Assembly: GCF_024494565.1 (NCBI RefSeq)
Contig: NZ_JANHDN010000001.1
Location: 62,001 to 126,000 of the forward strand
From: Halorubrum rutilum
GTDB taxonomy: Archaea; Halobacteriota; Halobacteria; Halobacteriales; Haloferacaceae
Direction of reading: 5' to 3'
DNA: 64,000 bases
Of this stretch, positions 8,046 through 16,270 are shown in pieces (position 1 is the first letter of the stretch; each line of letters starts with the position of its first letter). The notes under the pieces are model-generated. The model was not told where the DNA came from, ran no database searches, and was given only the letters and a program-made list of their open reading frames with translations. The position numbers were made by a program, and so were the translations under genes.

Positions 8046-9614
8046 GTGGACAGAACGCTCGTGACCCTCCGTCCCAGCGACCGACCGTCCGCTCCGCGGG
8101 GCGACGCCTCCCGCGACGACGAGCGGCGGACGCGCCCGGAACGGGGGCGCTCGACGACCGACGGGGGACCGAGTTCCGACCCGGCGCCCGAGCCGGGGGC
8201 GGTCGACGCGGCGGACGGTGCGGCCGCGGTCGACCCCGGTTCCGACCGCTTCGTCGCGGCGGTCGCCGTCGACGGCGAGGTCCTGTTCGCCGGTCCGTCG
8301 GTGCCGGCGGTGCTCGGCGTCGAACGCGAGGCGCTGCTCGGCGAGGACCTGCTGGCACGCGTCCACCCGAACGACCGCGACCCCGTCTCCGACGCGCTCT
8401 CCGCGGTCGCGACCGACCGGACCGTCACCCATCGGCTCCGGCACGCGAGCGGCGGCTTCGTCTGGGTCGAGTCCGTCGTCGACGAGGAGCTCGCGCCGGA
8501 GTTCGGCGGGCGCGTCGTCACCGCCCGTCGGGTCGACGTCGACCGCGCCTTCCCGGAGCGGTTCCGGCAGTTCCTCGAATACGGGACCGACCTCGTCACC
8601 GTCGTCGACGCCGACGGCCGGGTCCGGTACGAGAGCCCGTCCGTCGAGGAGGTGCTCGGCTACGAGCAGGGGTCGACGGTCGGCCGGTCGCCGCTCGGCT
8701 ACGTCCACCCGGACGACCGCGAGCGCGTGACGGAGCGGTTCTATCACGCCCTCGACGACCCCGAGGCGGCGCCCACCATGGAGTACCGGTACCGCACCGC
8801 CGACGGCGACTGGGTCTGGCTGGAGTCGCGGACGCGCTCCCTGCCGGACGACGCCGCGGTCGGTCGCCTCCTCGTCAACTCCCGCGACGTGAGCGACCGG
8901 AAGGCGCGCGAGCGCCGGCTCGCCGACCGCAACGAGCGGCTTGACCGGTTCGCGGGCATCGTCTCGCACGACCTCCGGAACCCGCTGTCCGTGATCCGCG
9001 GGTCGATGGAGATGGCGCGGCTGAAGGGGGACACCGACCCGCTGGAGCGCGGCGAGCGCGCGGTCGACCGGATCGACCGGCTCGTCTCCGAGCTGCTGAC
9101 GCTCGCCCGACAGGGGTCGGGGATCGACGAGCCGACCGAGTTCGACCTCGAAGGGGTCGTCCGCGACGCGTGGGCCACCGCGGGGAGCGAGGACGCGACG
9201 CTCGTCGTCGGCGCCGACGCCCGGGTCCGCGGCGACCGCGGGCGCCTGCGGCAGGCGCTGGAGAACCTCTTCCGCAACGCGGTCGAACACGCCTGCGAGG
9301 TCGACGCCGACCTCACGGTCGTCGTGAGCGCGACCGACGGGGGGGTGATCGTCGCCGACGACGGCGCCGGGATCGACCCGGCGCACCGCGAGGACGCCTT
9401 CGAGCCCGGCTTCACCACCACCCCCGACGGGACGGGTTACGGCCTCGATATCGTCCGCGAAATCGTCGAGTCGCACGGCTGGACCGTCGAGCTCCGTCCG
9501 GACGCGGACCCCCCGCTCCCGCCCGGAGCCCCCCGTCCCGACGGCGCGTGCTTCGCGATCGAGGCGCCCGGTCCCGACGCGGTCCCGGGGACCGAGCCGT
9601 GGATCGACGGCTGA
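8046..9614 (+). CDS. PAS-domain sensor histidine kinase, soluble
   Basis: This 522-residue kinase has a charged disordered N-terminus (1-65), a first PAS-like domain (about 68-165), a second PAS domain (about 175-290) containing YESPSVEEVLGYEQ and YVHPDDRERV, a HisKA domain with the phospho-acceptor His308 in IVSHDLRNPLSV, and an HATPase domain with N-box ENLFRNAVEHA, G1 VADDGAGIDP and G2 GTGYGLDIVREIVESHG. No membrane segment is seen, so it senses an internal signal, as many haloarchaeal PAS kinases do. No receiver gene is adjacent. The GTG at 8046 is the first start; a GTG at 8061 is an alternative. A TTTATA box near 8022-8030 lies at about the right distance. Confidence 0.93.
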   Translation: MDRTLVTLRPSDRPSAPRGDASRDDERRTRPERGRSTTDGGPSSDPAPEPGAVDAADGAAAVDPGSDRFVAAVAVDGEVLFAGPSVPAVLGVEREALLGEDLLARVHPNDRDPVSDALSAVATDRTVTHRLRHASGGFVWVESVVDEELAPEFGGRVVTARRVDVDRAFPERFRQFLEYGTDLVTVVDADGRVRYESPSVEEVLGYEQGSTVGRSPLGYVHPDDRERVTERFYHALDDPEAAPTMEYRYRTADGDWVWLESRTRSLPDDAAVGRLLVNSRDVSDRKARERRLADRNERLDRFAGIVSHDLRNPLSVIRGSMEMARLKGDTDPLERGERAVDRIDRLVSELLTLARQGSGIDEPTEFDLEGVVRDAWATAGSEDATLVVGADARVRGDRGRLRQALENLFRNAVEHACEVDADLTVVVSATDGGVIVADDGAGIDPAHREDAFEPGFTTTPDGTGYGLDIVREIVESHGWTVELRPDADPPLPPGAPRPDGACFAIEAPGPDAVPGTEPWIDG

Positions 9615-9693
9615 GGCGGCCGGACCGTCCGGCGACCGCTCTCGGGGTCCGCCGTCCCGTCGCGTTTATTCCTCCCGCCCGCCAACTCCGACC

Positions 9694-10167
9694 GTGATAC
9701 CCGTCGACGCCGCGATCCGCCGGGTCGAGCGCGCGGACCTGCTCGCGGTAGTGCGGATCGAGCGGGCGTGCTTCGCGGACCCGTGGCCGTACGACGCCTT
9801 CGAGCGCCTGCTCGACGAGCCGGCGTTCCTCGTGGCCGAGCGCGACGACGGGGTGGTCGGCTACGTCGTCGCGGACGCCACGCCGAACCACGGCCGCGAC
9901 ATCGGCCACGTCAAGGACCTCGCGGTCCACCCGGAGGCGCGGGGCGAGGGGCTCGGACGGGGCCTCCTCCGCTCGGCGCTCGCGCGGCTCCGCGGCGTCG
10001 GCGTCGCGGTCGTGCGCTTGGAGGTCCGCGAGAGCAACGCGGTCGCGCGGTCGCTGTACGCGGACGAGGGGTTCGAGCCGGTCCGCCGCGTCTCGAACTA
10101 CTACCGGGACGGAGAGGACGCCGTCGTGCTCGTCGTCGACCTCGCCGAGTGGGCGACGGGAGCGTGA
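9694..10167 (+). CDS. rimI: ribosomal-protein-alanine N-acetyltransferase-like GNAT (RimI)
   Basis: The 157-residue GNAT enzyme would transfer acetyl from acetyl-CoA to protein N-termini. It has ERACFADPWPYDAFERLL near the N-terminus, the acetyl-CoA loop VHPEARGEGLGRGLL (RGEGLG pyrophosphate motif, about residues 87-101) and the RimI-type end RLEVRESNAVARSLYADEGFEPV then SNYYRDGEDAVVLV. The GTG start at 9694 follows a TTTATT box at about 9664-9670, so the transcript is probably leaderless. In archaea this family covers Ard1/NatA-type activity as well, so the exact substrate is not settled. Confidence 0.9.
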   Translation: MIPVDAAIRRVERADLLAVVRIERACFADPWPYDAFERLLDEPAFLVAERDDGVVGYVVADATPNHGRDIGHVKDLAVHPEARGEGLGRGLLRSALARLRGVGVAVVRLEVRESNAVARSLYADEGFEPVRRVSNYYRDGEDAVVLVVDLAEWATGA

Positions 10168-10252
10168 TCGTCCCCGGCGCTCGTCGACGCTCGCTCACCC
10201 GCGAGCGTCCGCGTTTGACAAGGCTTAGTGCGCGCGGCGCGAACCGATCGGT

Positions 10253-12052
10253 ATGAGTTCGGTTCCCGAGCGGGCGGAGATCGACGAGGCGTACAAGTGG
10301 GACCTCCGCGGGATCTACGCGGACGACGAGGCGTGGGAGGCGGCCTACGAGACGGTCGCCGACCGGATCGACGAGCTGCGCGACTACGAGGGACGCGTCA
10401 CCGAGGACGCCGCCACTCTCTCGGAGCTGCTCGAACTCCGCGAGGAGATCTTCCGCGAGCTCCGGCAGGTGGCGACGTACGCCCGCCTCCGCAGCGCCGA
10501 GGACACCCGGAATCAGGAGTATCAGGCGATGTCGGCCAAGGCGTCCTCGCTGGGCTCCGAGGCGTCGAGCGCGGTCTCGTACCTCGAACCGGAGCTCCAG
10601 ACGCTCACGGAGGCCGACGTCGAGGCCTTCGTCGACGACGAGCCCGCCCTCGCGGCGTACGAGCACTACCTCGACGACGTGTTGCGGATGAAAAACCACA
10701 CGCGCTCGGCGGAGGTCGAGGAGGTGCTCGCCGACCTCTCGGAGGTCACCGACGCGCCGAGCGAGATCTACTCGATGTTGACGAACGCCGACATGACCTA
10801 CGGCGTCGTCGAGGACCCGGACGGAGAGGACGTGGAGATCACGCAGTCGAACTTCACCAAGCTCCAGACGAACCCGGACCGAGCGTTCCGCGAGCGCGTC
10901 CACGAGACGTTCTACGAGCAGTGGGGCGACGTCCGCAACACGGTCGGCACCTCCCTGGAGAAGGCCGTCCGCGAGCACGCGACGAGCGCCGAGATCCGCG
11001 GCTACGACAGCGCCCGCGCCGCCGCGCTCGACGGCTCGAACGTCCCGGTCGAGGTGTACGACACCCTCGTCGAGACGGTCGACGACAACCTCGACGTGCT
11101 CCACCGGCACGCGGAGCTGAAGGAGCGGGCGCTCGGCGTCGACCAACTCGAAAGCCACGACCTCTACATGTCGCTGACGGGCGACCAGGGCCCGGACGTC
11201 GAGTACGACCGGGCGGTCGAGTGGGTGACCGAGGCGGTCGCGCCGCTCGGCGAGGCGTACCAGGACCGGATGGCCGAGGGGCTCGACTCGCGGTGGGTCG
11301 ACGTGTACGAGAACCGCGGGAAGCGCTCCGGGGCGTTCTCCTCCGGCACCTACGACACCCAGCCGTACATCATGATGAACTACCAGGACGACATCGCCTC
11401 GCTGTTCACGCTGGCCCACGAGCTCGGCCACTCGATGCACTCCGAGCTGGCAGCCGACGCCCAGCCGTGGCACGACGCGAGCTACGAGATCTTCGTCGCG
11501 GAGATCGCCTCCACGGTCAACGAGACCCTGCTCACCCACCACCTGCTCGACACCGTCGAGGACGACGAGCTCCGCACCCACGTGCTCGACGAGTACCTCG
11601 AACGCTTCCGCTCGACCCTCTTCCGGCAGACGATGTTCGCGACGTTCGAACAGGAGATCCACGAGCGCGTGGAGGCCGGCGACGCGCTCACCCCGGACGC
11701 CTTCGACGAGCTCTACGCCGACCTGAAGGGCGACTACTACGCGCCCGCCGAGCTGACCGGCGGCATCGAGCGCGAGTGGGAGCGGATTCCGCACTTCTAC
11801 TACGACTTCTACGTCTACCAGTACGCGACCGGCATCTCCGCGGCCGCCGCGATCGTCGAGCGCGTCCTCGACGAGGGCGAGCCCGCCGCCGCCGACTACC
11901 GCGAGATGCTGAAGGCCGGCGGCTCCGACTACCCCCTGAACGTCGTCGAACTCGCCGGCATCGACATGGCCTCGCCCGAGCCGATCGAGGCCGCCGTCGG
12001 GATCTACGACGACTACCTCGACGAGATCGCGGCGCTGCTCGACCTGGAGTAA
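10253..12052 (+). CDS. pepF: oligoendopeptidase F
   Basis: This 599-residue M3 metallopeptidase degrades short peptides in the cytoplasm. The zinc site is HELGHSMH with His389, and the downstream ligand Glu lies in the SYEIFVAEIASTVNETL segment about 25 residues on. The C-terminal PepF signature (YYDFYVYQYATGISAAAAI) is present. The N-terminal half is a helical lobe (FREL..., SYLEPELQTL). Length matches family members. The ATG at 10253 lies about 30 bases after an AT-poor TTAG box, so promoter placement is unsure. It stands alone between rimI and a membrane protein. Confidence 0.95.
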   Translation: MSSVPERAEIDEAYKWDLRGIYADDEAWEAAYETVADRIDELRDYEGRVTEDAATLSELLELREEIFRELRQVATYARLRSAEDTRNQEYQAMSAKASSLGSEASSAVSYLEPELQTLTEADVEAFVDDEPALAAYEHYLDDVLRMKNHTRSAEVEEVLADLSEVTDAPSEIYSMLTNADMTYGVVEDPDGEDVEITQSNFTKLQTNPDRAFRERVHETFYEQWGDVRNTVGTSLEKAVREHATSAEIRGYDSARAAALDGSNVPVEVYDTLVETVDDNLDVLHRHAELKERALGVDQLESHDLYMSLTGDQGPDVEYDRAVEWVTEAVAPLGEAYQDRMAEGLDSRWVDVYENRGKRSGAFSSGTYDTQPYIMMNYQDDIASLFTLAHELGHSMHSELAADAQPWHDASYEIFVAEIASTVNETLLTHHLLDTVEDDELRTHVLDEYLERFRSTLFRQTMFATFEQEIHERVEAGDALTPDAFDELYADLKGDYYAPAELTGGIEREWERIPHFYYDFYVYQYATGISAAAAIVERVLDEGEPAAADYREMLKAGGSDYPLNVVELAGIDMASPEPIEAAVGIYDDYLDEIAALLDLE

Positions 12053-12129
12053 CGGCCGCGTTCGGGCCTCGTCCGGCCGGACGAGCCACACAAGGCCTTT
12101 ATTCCGCTCGGCTCTACCCGCTCGGCGCG

Positions 12130-12606
12130 ATGGACCGCAGGCTCCTCGCCGTCCCAGGCGCCCTCCTCCTCCTCGTCCTAGTCGCGGACGTGAGCGTCGT
12201 CGGCTGGCGGGCGGCGTTTTACCCGGGACTGGGGCTCAACCAGCACCCGGCCGTGAACGCGGCCGACCTCCCCGCGCGGTGCGCCGACGCCGCGGTCGCC
12301 CTCGCCGACGGGAACAACGTCTCGATCCGCGGATATCGGATCGCCCCCGGGTCCGTTGACCTCCTCCTAGAACACACGTCGGCCGTCGGGGAGTGGGCCA
12401 TCGGCGAGACCAACTGCGCGGACCGCCTCGCCGGGGTCGACAATCTGCGCGTCGACGGGGAGTCGTACGGGGTCCTCGGAAGCTACTCGCGCGACCGGCT
12501 GGACCGAACCCCGCTGGCCGGGCTGGCGAGGCTCGGAAGCGGGATCGCCGGCGTCGCACTGCTCGCGGTCGGGCTCTTCGCAGCCGTTCACCGGGATTCC
12601 GGGTGA
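12130..12606 (+). CDS. membrane protein with two helices, unknown function
   Basis: This 158-residue protein has one N-terminal membrane helix (about 5-25), an extracellular-type middle region with two Cys (CADAAVALAD and TNCADRLAG) that could form a disulfide, and a C-terminal helix (about 130-150). A CTTTATTCC box at about 12098-12106 lies near the expected distance for the ATG at 12130. I do not recognise a family. Secretion of the middle region is inferred from topology and the cysteine pair. Confidence 0.75.
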   Translation: MDRRLLAVPGALLLLVLVADVSVVGWRAAFYPGLGLNQHPAVNAADLPARCADAAVALADGNNVSIRGYRIAPGSVDLLLEHTSAVGEWAIGETNCADRLAGVDNLRVDGESYGVLGSYSRDRLDRTPLAGLARLGSGIAGVALLAVGLFAAVHRDSG

Positions 12607-12644
12607 CGGCCTCGTCGCGTTCCGACGAGACTATTTAAGTAACA

Positions 12645-12896
12645 GCGGTGGCGCGTGCCGACGAGCAGCCGGCAGGCTGCGAGTCGCACGCGCGAGGGAG
12701 TCGCGAGCGCTTTTAAGCGCGAGCGACGAGGCTGGGGAGGTGTGAGGCGCTGTGCGGTTGCGGTCGGGCGGGACTCAAAGGGGCAGCCGCGAGGCGGGCG
12801 CAGGTGATGCAAGGACCGCAGGGAGCGAGCACCGCGAGCGACCGAGGACCGCAGCGAGCGTGCGCCCGCCTCGCGGCTGGGGCTTTGGCGGTGTTC
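12645..12896 (+). ncRNA. structured repeat element, copy 1 (candidate RNA)
   Basis: This is one of four related elements. Domain 1: GCGCGTGC (12652-12659) pairs with GCACGCGC, leaving one bulged C, then GAC/GTC, a GA/GA internal loop and hairpin GCAGCC (12665-12670) with GGCTGC. Domain 2 (12700-12727): GTCGC with GCGAC, GA/GA loop, then GCGCTT with AAGCGC. Domain 3: GGAC (12771) with GTTC (12893), CAAAG with CTTTG, GGG/GGG, then a perfect 19-base stem, 12784-12802 with 12861-12879. Compared with the other copies each stem changes on both sides. A TATTTAAGTAAC box is six bases upstream. Frame is not kept among copies, so it is not coding. Confidence 0.65.
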
Positions 12897-12925
12897 GCCC
12901 CTGATCTGCGATGAGTCATTTATAA

Positions 12926-12950
12926 CCGAGCGACTGGGGCCTTGGAAGTA
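12926..12950 (+). repeat. partial repeat of the element's 3' end
   Basis: CGAGCGACTGGGGCCTTGG repeats in degenerate form the last 25 bases of the preceding element (CGGCTGGGGCTTTGG type) without its pairing partner. It is followed by two more AT-rich boxes (TTTATAAATAA at about 12976 and 13030), one of which may serve the aminopeptidase gene. Similar partial units follow the other three copies. Confidence 0.5.
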
Positions 12951-13090
12951 TCTCCCACCGATCTGCGAGTGGCGATTTATAAATAAGCGACCGACTCACC
13001 GGCGAGAGTCGTCCCCGCGCCGTCGACTATTTATAAATAATCGCTGTCCCGGCACCGATTTACCCCTTCCCCGCGACGTATCCAGTACTC

Positions 13091-14293
13091 ATGGACGAAC
13101 GCGTACGCGAGCACGCCGAGGTGCTCGTCGACTGGAGCGCGCGGGTCGAGGCCGGCGACGACGTCGTCGTCAGCGTCGCCGAGGACGCCCACGACCTGGG
13201 CGTCGCCGTCGCCGAGGCGCTCGGCGAGCGCGGGGCGAACGTCACGACGCTGTACGGCTCCGACGAGCTTTCCCGGGCCTATTTAAAAGGCGCCGAGGCG
13301 AGAGCTGACGGCGACCGCAGCGGCGACAACCCCGACGACGACCCCGACGACGATTCCGCCGCCGACCCCGACGACCCCGGCGGAGTCCCCGACTTCGACG
13401 ACGACCCGGCGGTCGACCGCGCGATCTTCGAGGCCGCCGACGCCTACCTCCGGATCGGGGGCGGGCGCAACACCACCGCGAGCGCCGACGTGGCGAGCGA
13501 GACGCGGCAGGCGTACGCCAAAGCGAGGAAAGGCGTCCGCGAGGCCCGGATGGACACCGACTGGGTGTCGACGGTCCACCCCACCCGGAGCCTCGCCCAG
13601 CAGGCGGGGATGGCGTACGAGGAGTATCAGGAGTTCGTCTACGACGCCGTCCTCCGCGACTGGGAGGCGCTCGCGGCCGAGATGGCCCGGATGAAGGAGG
13701 TCCTCGACGCGGGCGAGGAGGTCCGGATCGTCACCGAGCGCGACGGCGCGCCCGACACCGACGTGGCGATGTCGATCGCGGGTCGCACCGCGGTCAACTC
13801 CGCCGCCTCCGTGGCGTACGACTCCCACAACCTCCCGAGCGGCGAGGTGTTCACGGCGCCGTACGACGCCGAGGGCGAGGCCTTCTTCGACGTGCCGATG
13901 ACGATCGACGCGACCCGCGTCCGAGACGTGCGCCTCGTCTTCGAGGGCGGCGAGGTCGTCGACTTCTCGGCGGAGGCCGGCGAGGACGCGCTCGCGAGCG
14001 TGCTCGACACCGACGCGGGGGCCCGGCGGCTCGGCGAGCTCGGGATCGGGATGAACCGCGGTATCGACCGCTTCACCGACTCGATCCTCTTCGACGAGAA
14101 GATGGGCGACACGGTCCACCTCGCGGTCGGCCGCGCCTACGACGCCTGCCTCCCGGCGGGCGAGTCCGGCAACGACAGCGCGGTCCACGTCGACATGATA
14201 AGCGACGTGGGCGAGCGCTCACGGCTGGAGGTCGACGGCGAGGTCGTCCAACGCGACGGCGCCTTCCGGTGGGAGGAGGGGTTCGAGGGGTAG
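13091..14293 (+). CDS. M29-family aminopeptidase
   Basis: This 400-residue protein matches the M29 (AmpS/PepS) metallo-aminopeptidases: GEVFTAPYDAEGEAFFDVP with a ligand Glu, then RRLGELGIGMNRGID, then the SILFDEKMGDTVHLAVGRAY block and HVDMI near the C-terminus, which supply the cobalt/zinc ligands. An Asp/Pro-rich insert of about 30 residues (about 77-107) interrupts the N-terminal domain and is absent from typical members; it is probably a surface loop. A TTTACC box at about 13060 would give a leaderless transcript from the ATG at 13091. Confidence 0.9.
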   Translation: MDERVREHAEVLVDWSARVEAGDDVVVSVAEDAHDLGVAVAEALGERGANVTTLYGSDELSRAYLKGAEARADGDRSGDNPDDDPDDDSAADPDDPGGVPDFDDDPAVDRAIFEAADAYLRIGGGRNTTASADVASETRQAYAKARKGVREARMDTDWVSTVHPTRSLAQQAGMAYEEYQEFVYDAVLRDWEALAAEMARMKEVLDAGEEVRIVTERDGAPDTDVAMSIAGRTAVNSAASVAYDSHNLPSGEVFTAPYDAEGEAFFDVPMTIDATRVRDVRLVFEGGEVVDFSAEAGEDALASVLDTDAGARRLGELGIGMNRGIDRFTDSILFDEKMGDTVHLAVGRAYDACLPAGESGNDSAVHVDMISDVGERSRLEVDGEVVQRDGAFRWEEGFEG

Positions 14294-14334
14294 CTCTCGC
14301 CGGCCGCGACGCCCCCGGCGGGATTGTCGAACCG

Positions 14335-14490
14335 CTATCGCGCCGGCGACCGCCCGGCCGCGTCGATGACCGTCGTCGCGTCGCGCACCGCGTCCCACTC
14401 CTCGGCGCACGGCACGCAGAGGTAGTAGGCGAACCCGTCGACGTCGTGGTGTGAGACCGACGCGTCCTCGCTGCAGCGTTCGCAGTTCAT
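14335..14490 (-). CDS. small zinc-ribbon protein (CPxCG-like)
   Basis: The 51-residue protein starts MNCERCSEDASVSHH and has a second knuckle LCVPCAEEW, giving two CxxC pairs 25 residues apart, enough for one zinc ion. Such tiny zinc proteins are numerous in haloarchaea and mostly uncharacterised. I start at ATG 14490, because the upstream extension has no homology-like features and the TTTATTTTCG AT-box lies about 15-25 bases before it. It is convergent with the aminopeptidase gene. Confidence 0.75.
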   Translation of the reverse strand: MNCERCSEDASVSHHDVDGFAYYLCVPCAEEWDAVRDATTVIDAAGRSPAR

Positions 14491-14533
14491 ACCCGGCGGA
14501 TACGCGAAAATAAATATATGCCTTGTGGTCAAA

Positions 14534-16270
14534 TTATCGGAGCGCGTCGAGGTCGAACTCGAAGGCCGCGACCGGGACCTCCAGGTCGTGTTCGACGAGG
14601 ACCGCGGGATGCACCTCGCCGATCACGCCGACCCGCTCGCCGTCGATCTCGACCGCGGCGGTCCGACCGTCGATGAACGACGGGTGCTCGGTGCGGGGCG
14701 TCGCCAGCTCGGCGCCGAAGTCGTCACAGACCGCCTGCAGGCGCCCCTTCGCGGCCTCGTAGGAGGCGTCGCGGCGGGCGACCGCGCCGGCGACGTGGCG
14801 CCGCTCGGCGACGCTCGTGTTCGCCGCGTCGTCGCGCTCGGCGACGAAGCCGACCTCCGCGACGTCCTGCGGGTACGCGTTGTGCGTGTTCCGCTCCAAC
14901 AGCATGACGAGCGAGGGGAGCGCCCACGTGCGGAGCTGGGTGTACTCCTCGCTGTACGGCTCGGTGATCTCGACGGGGTCGCCGCCGCCGAAGGCGTCGG
15001 TCCCCGGCTCCAGGTTCATCCGGTCGTAGTTCTCCGTCCCGCTCGTCATGTGGAAGTTCAGCAGGTCCTCGAAGCCGAGCCCGACGAGGCTCGTCCGGAC
15101 CGCGTCCTCCAGTCGGGAGCGCTCGTGGCGCCCGCCGACGGTCCCCACGTCGGGGTAGCGCGGCTCCAGCTCGTCGAAGCCGTACGCGCGTCCCACGTCG
15201 TCGACGAGGTCGAGCGGGTGGAGCACGTCGACGCGGTACGGCGGGATCTCGGCCTCGTAGGTGACGTCCTCGTCGAGGGTGTAGGAGGCGTCGAGCCCGG
15301 CGCGCTCGAAGCAGTCGACCACCTCCTCGGGCTCGAAGTCGACGCCGAGCAGCGTCTCGATCCGGTCGTGGCTCACCGACTTCTCGTCGGTGTCGAAGTT
15401 CGGACGGACGAGCTCGGCGCCGTACTCGTCGGGAGCGGCCGCGCCGTCGGCGTAGGTCACCTCGACCTCCTCGATCGTCGCGCCCCGCGCCGAGAGCGCG
15501 TAGCAGACGATGTTGCACATCCGGTCGATCGTCCACTGGTCGGTGCCGGTGAGCTCGACGAACAGCTCGCGCGAGCCCGTCGTCACCTCGGTGCGCTTCC
15601 CGTTGATCACGGGCGGGAACGAGAAGAGGCCGAGCTCGTCGTAGATCGCGGGGTACCGCTCCAGGTCCTCGACGAGGTCGGCGTACGTCCGGCCCGTGTC
15701 GTGCTCGTCGAGCACCGCGGCCGGGGTCAGCTCGTCGTTCGCGTCCAGCGGGACGAACGTGTCGCCCTCGGGGTCGACGCCGCGGTAGGTGATCGACGGC
15801 TCGGACCCCTCCTGGAGCGGCGCGCCCTTGATCATCGCGAGGTCGTGGATCCCGATCGCGCCCTTGGCGCGGCCGCGGCCCATCGTCGCGTGGAGCTTCT
15901 CCTGGAGTTGGATGAGGGATTCCAGCGCGCCCTCGTCGAGGTCGACCCCGCGGACCACGGCGCCCGTGACGTAGGGGCGCTCGTCGGGGACCGTCTCGTC
16001 GACCTCGATCGTCCACTCGGGGTCGTTCGTCTCGGGGACGTAGACGCCGCGGTCGTCGCCGTAGTGGTAGCGCAGCGAGCGCGCGACCCCCTCGACCGAG
16101 AGCCGGTCGAGCCGGTCGGGCGCGAACTCGAACTGGAGGAGGCCGTCGTCGGTCTTGCCCTCGAACTCCAGGCCGAGCCCGAACAGGTCCTCCTTGAACT
16201 CCTCGTCGGTCGCGTCGGTGCGGCCGGTGAGCCCGCGCAGCTCGTCGGTGTCGATGTCGACGACGGGCAT
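14534..16270 (-). CDS. pheT: phenylalanyl-tRNA synthetase beta subunit
   Basis: This 578-residue subunit of the alpha2-beta2 enzyme belongs to the archaeal short form. It begins MPVVDIDTDELRGLTG, has the B1/B3-like editing and B5 regions (VINGKRTEVTTGSRELFVELTGTD; EIPPYRVDVLHPLDLVDDVGRAYGF) and a catalytic-like B6/B7 core (FEDLLNFHMTS, ITEPYSEEYTQLRTWALPSLV, VGEVHPAVL). The ATG at 16270 shares its A with the pheS stop (TGATG), so the two subunits are probably coupled in translation. Much longer upstream codons in this frame are a shadow of pheS. Confidence 0.96.
   Translation of the reverse strand: MPVVDIDTDELRGLTGRTDATDEEFKEDLFGLGLEFEGKTDDGLLQFEFAPDRLDRLSVEGVARSLRYHYGDDRGVYVPETNDPEWTIEVDETVPDERPYVTGAVVRGVDLDEGALESLIQLQEKLHATMGRGRAKGAIGIHDLAMIKGAPLQEGSEPSITYRGVDPEGDTFVPLDANDELTPAAVLDEHDTGRTYADLVEDLERYPAIYDELGLFSFPPVINGKRTEVTTGSRELFVELTGTDQWTIDRMCNIVCYALSARGATIEEVEVTYADGAAAPDEYGAELVRPNFDTDEKSVSHDRIETLLGVDFEPEEVVDCFERAGLDASYTLDEDVTYEAEIPPYRVDVLHPLDLVDDVGRAYGFDELEPRYPDVGTVGGRHERSRLEDAVRTSLVGLGFEDLLNFHMTSGTENYDRMNLEPGTDAFGGGDPVEITEPYSEEYTQLRTWALPSLVMLLERNTHNAYPQDVAEVGFVAERDDAANTSVAERRHVAGAVARRDASYEAAKGRLQAVCDDFGAELATPRTEHPSFIDGRTAAVEIDGERVGVIGEVHPAVLVEHDLEVPVAAFEFDLDALR

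Noticed and set aside
12645..12896. MITE or insertion-sequence remnant
   Set aside because: No terminal inverted repeats at the outer ends, no target duplication and no transposase trace. Inverted arms lie inside and covary. Spread by a mobile enzyme is still possible but not supported.
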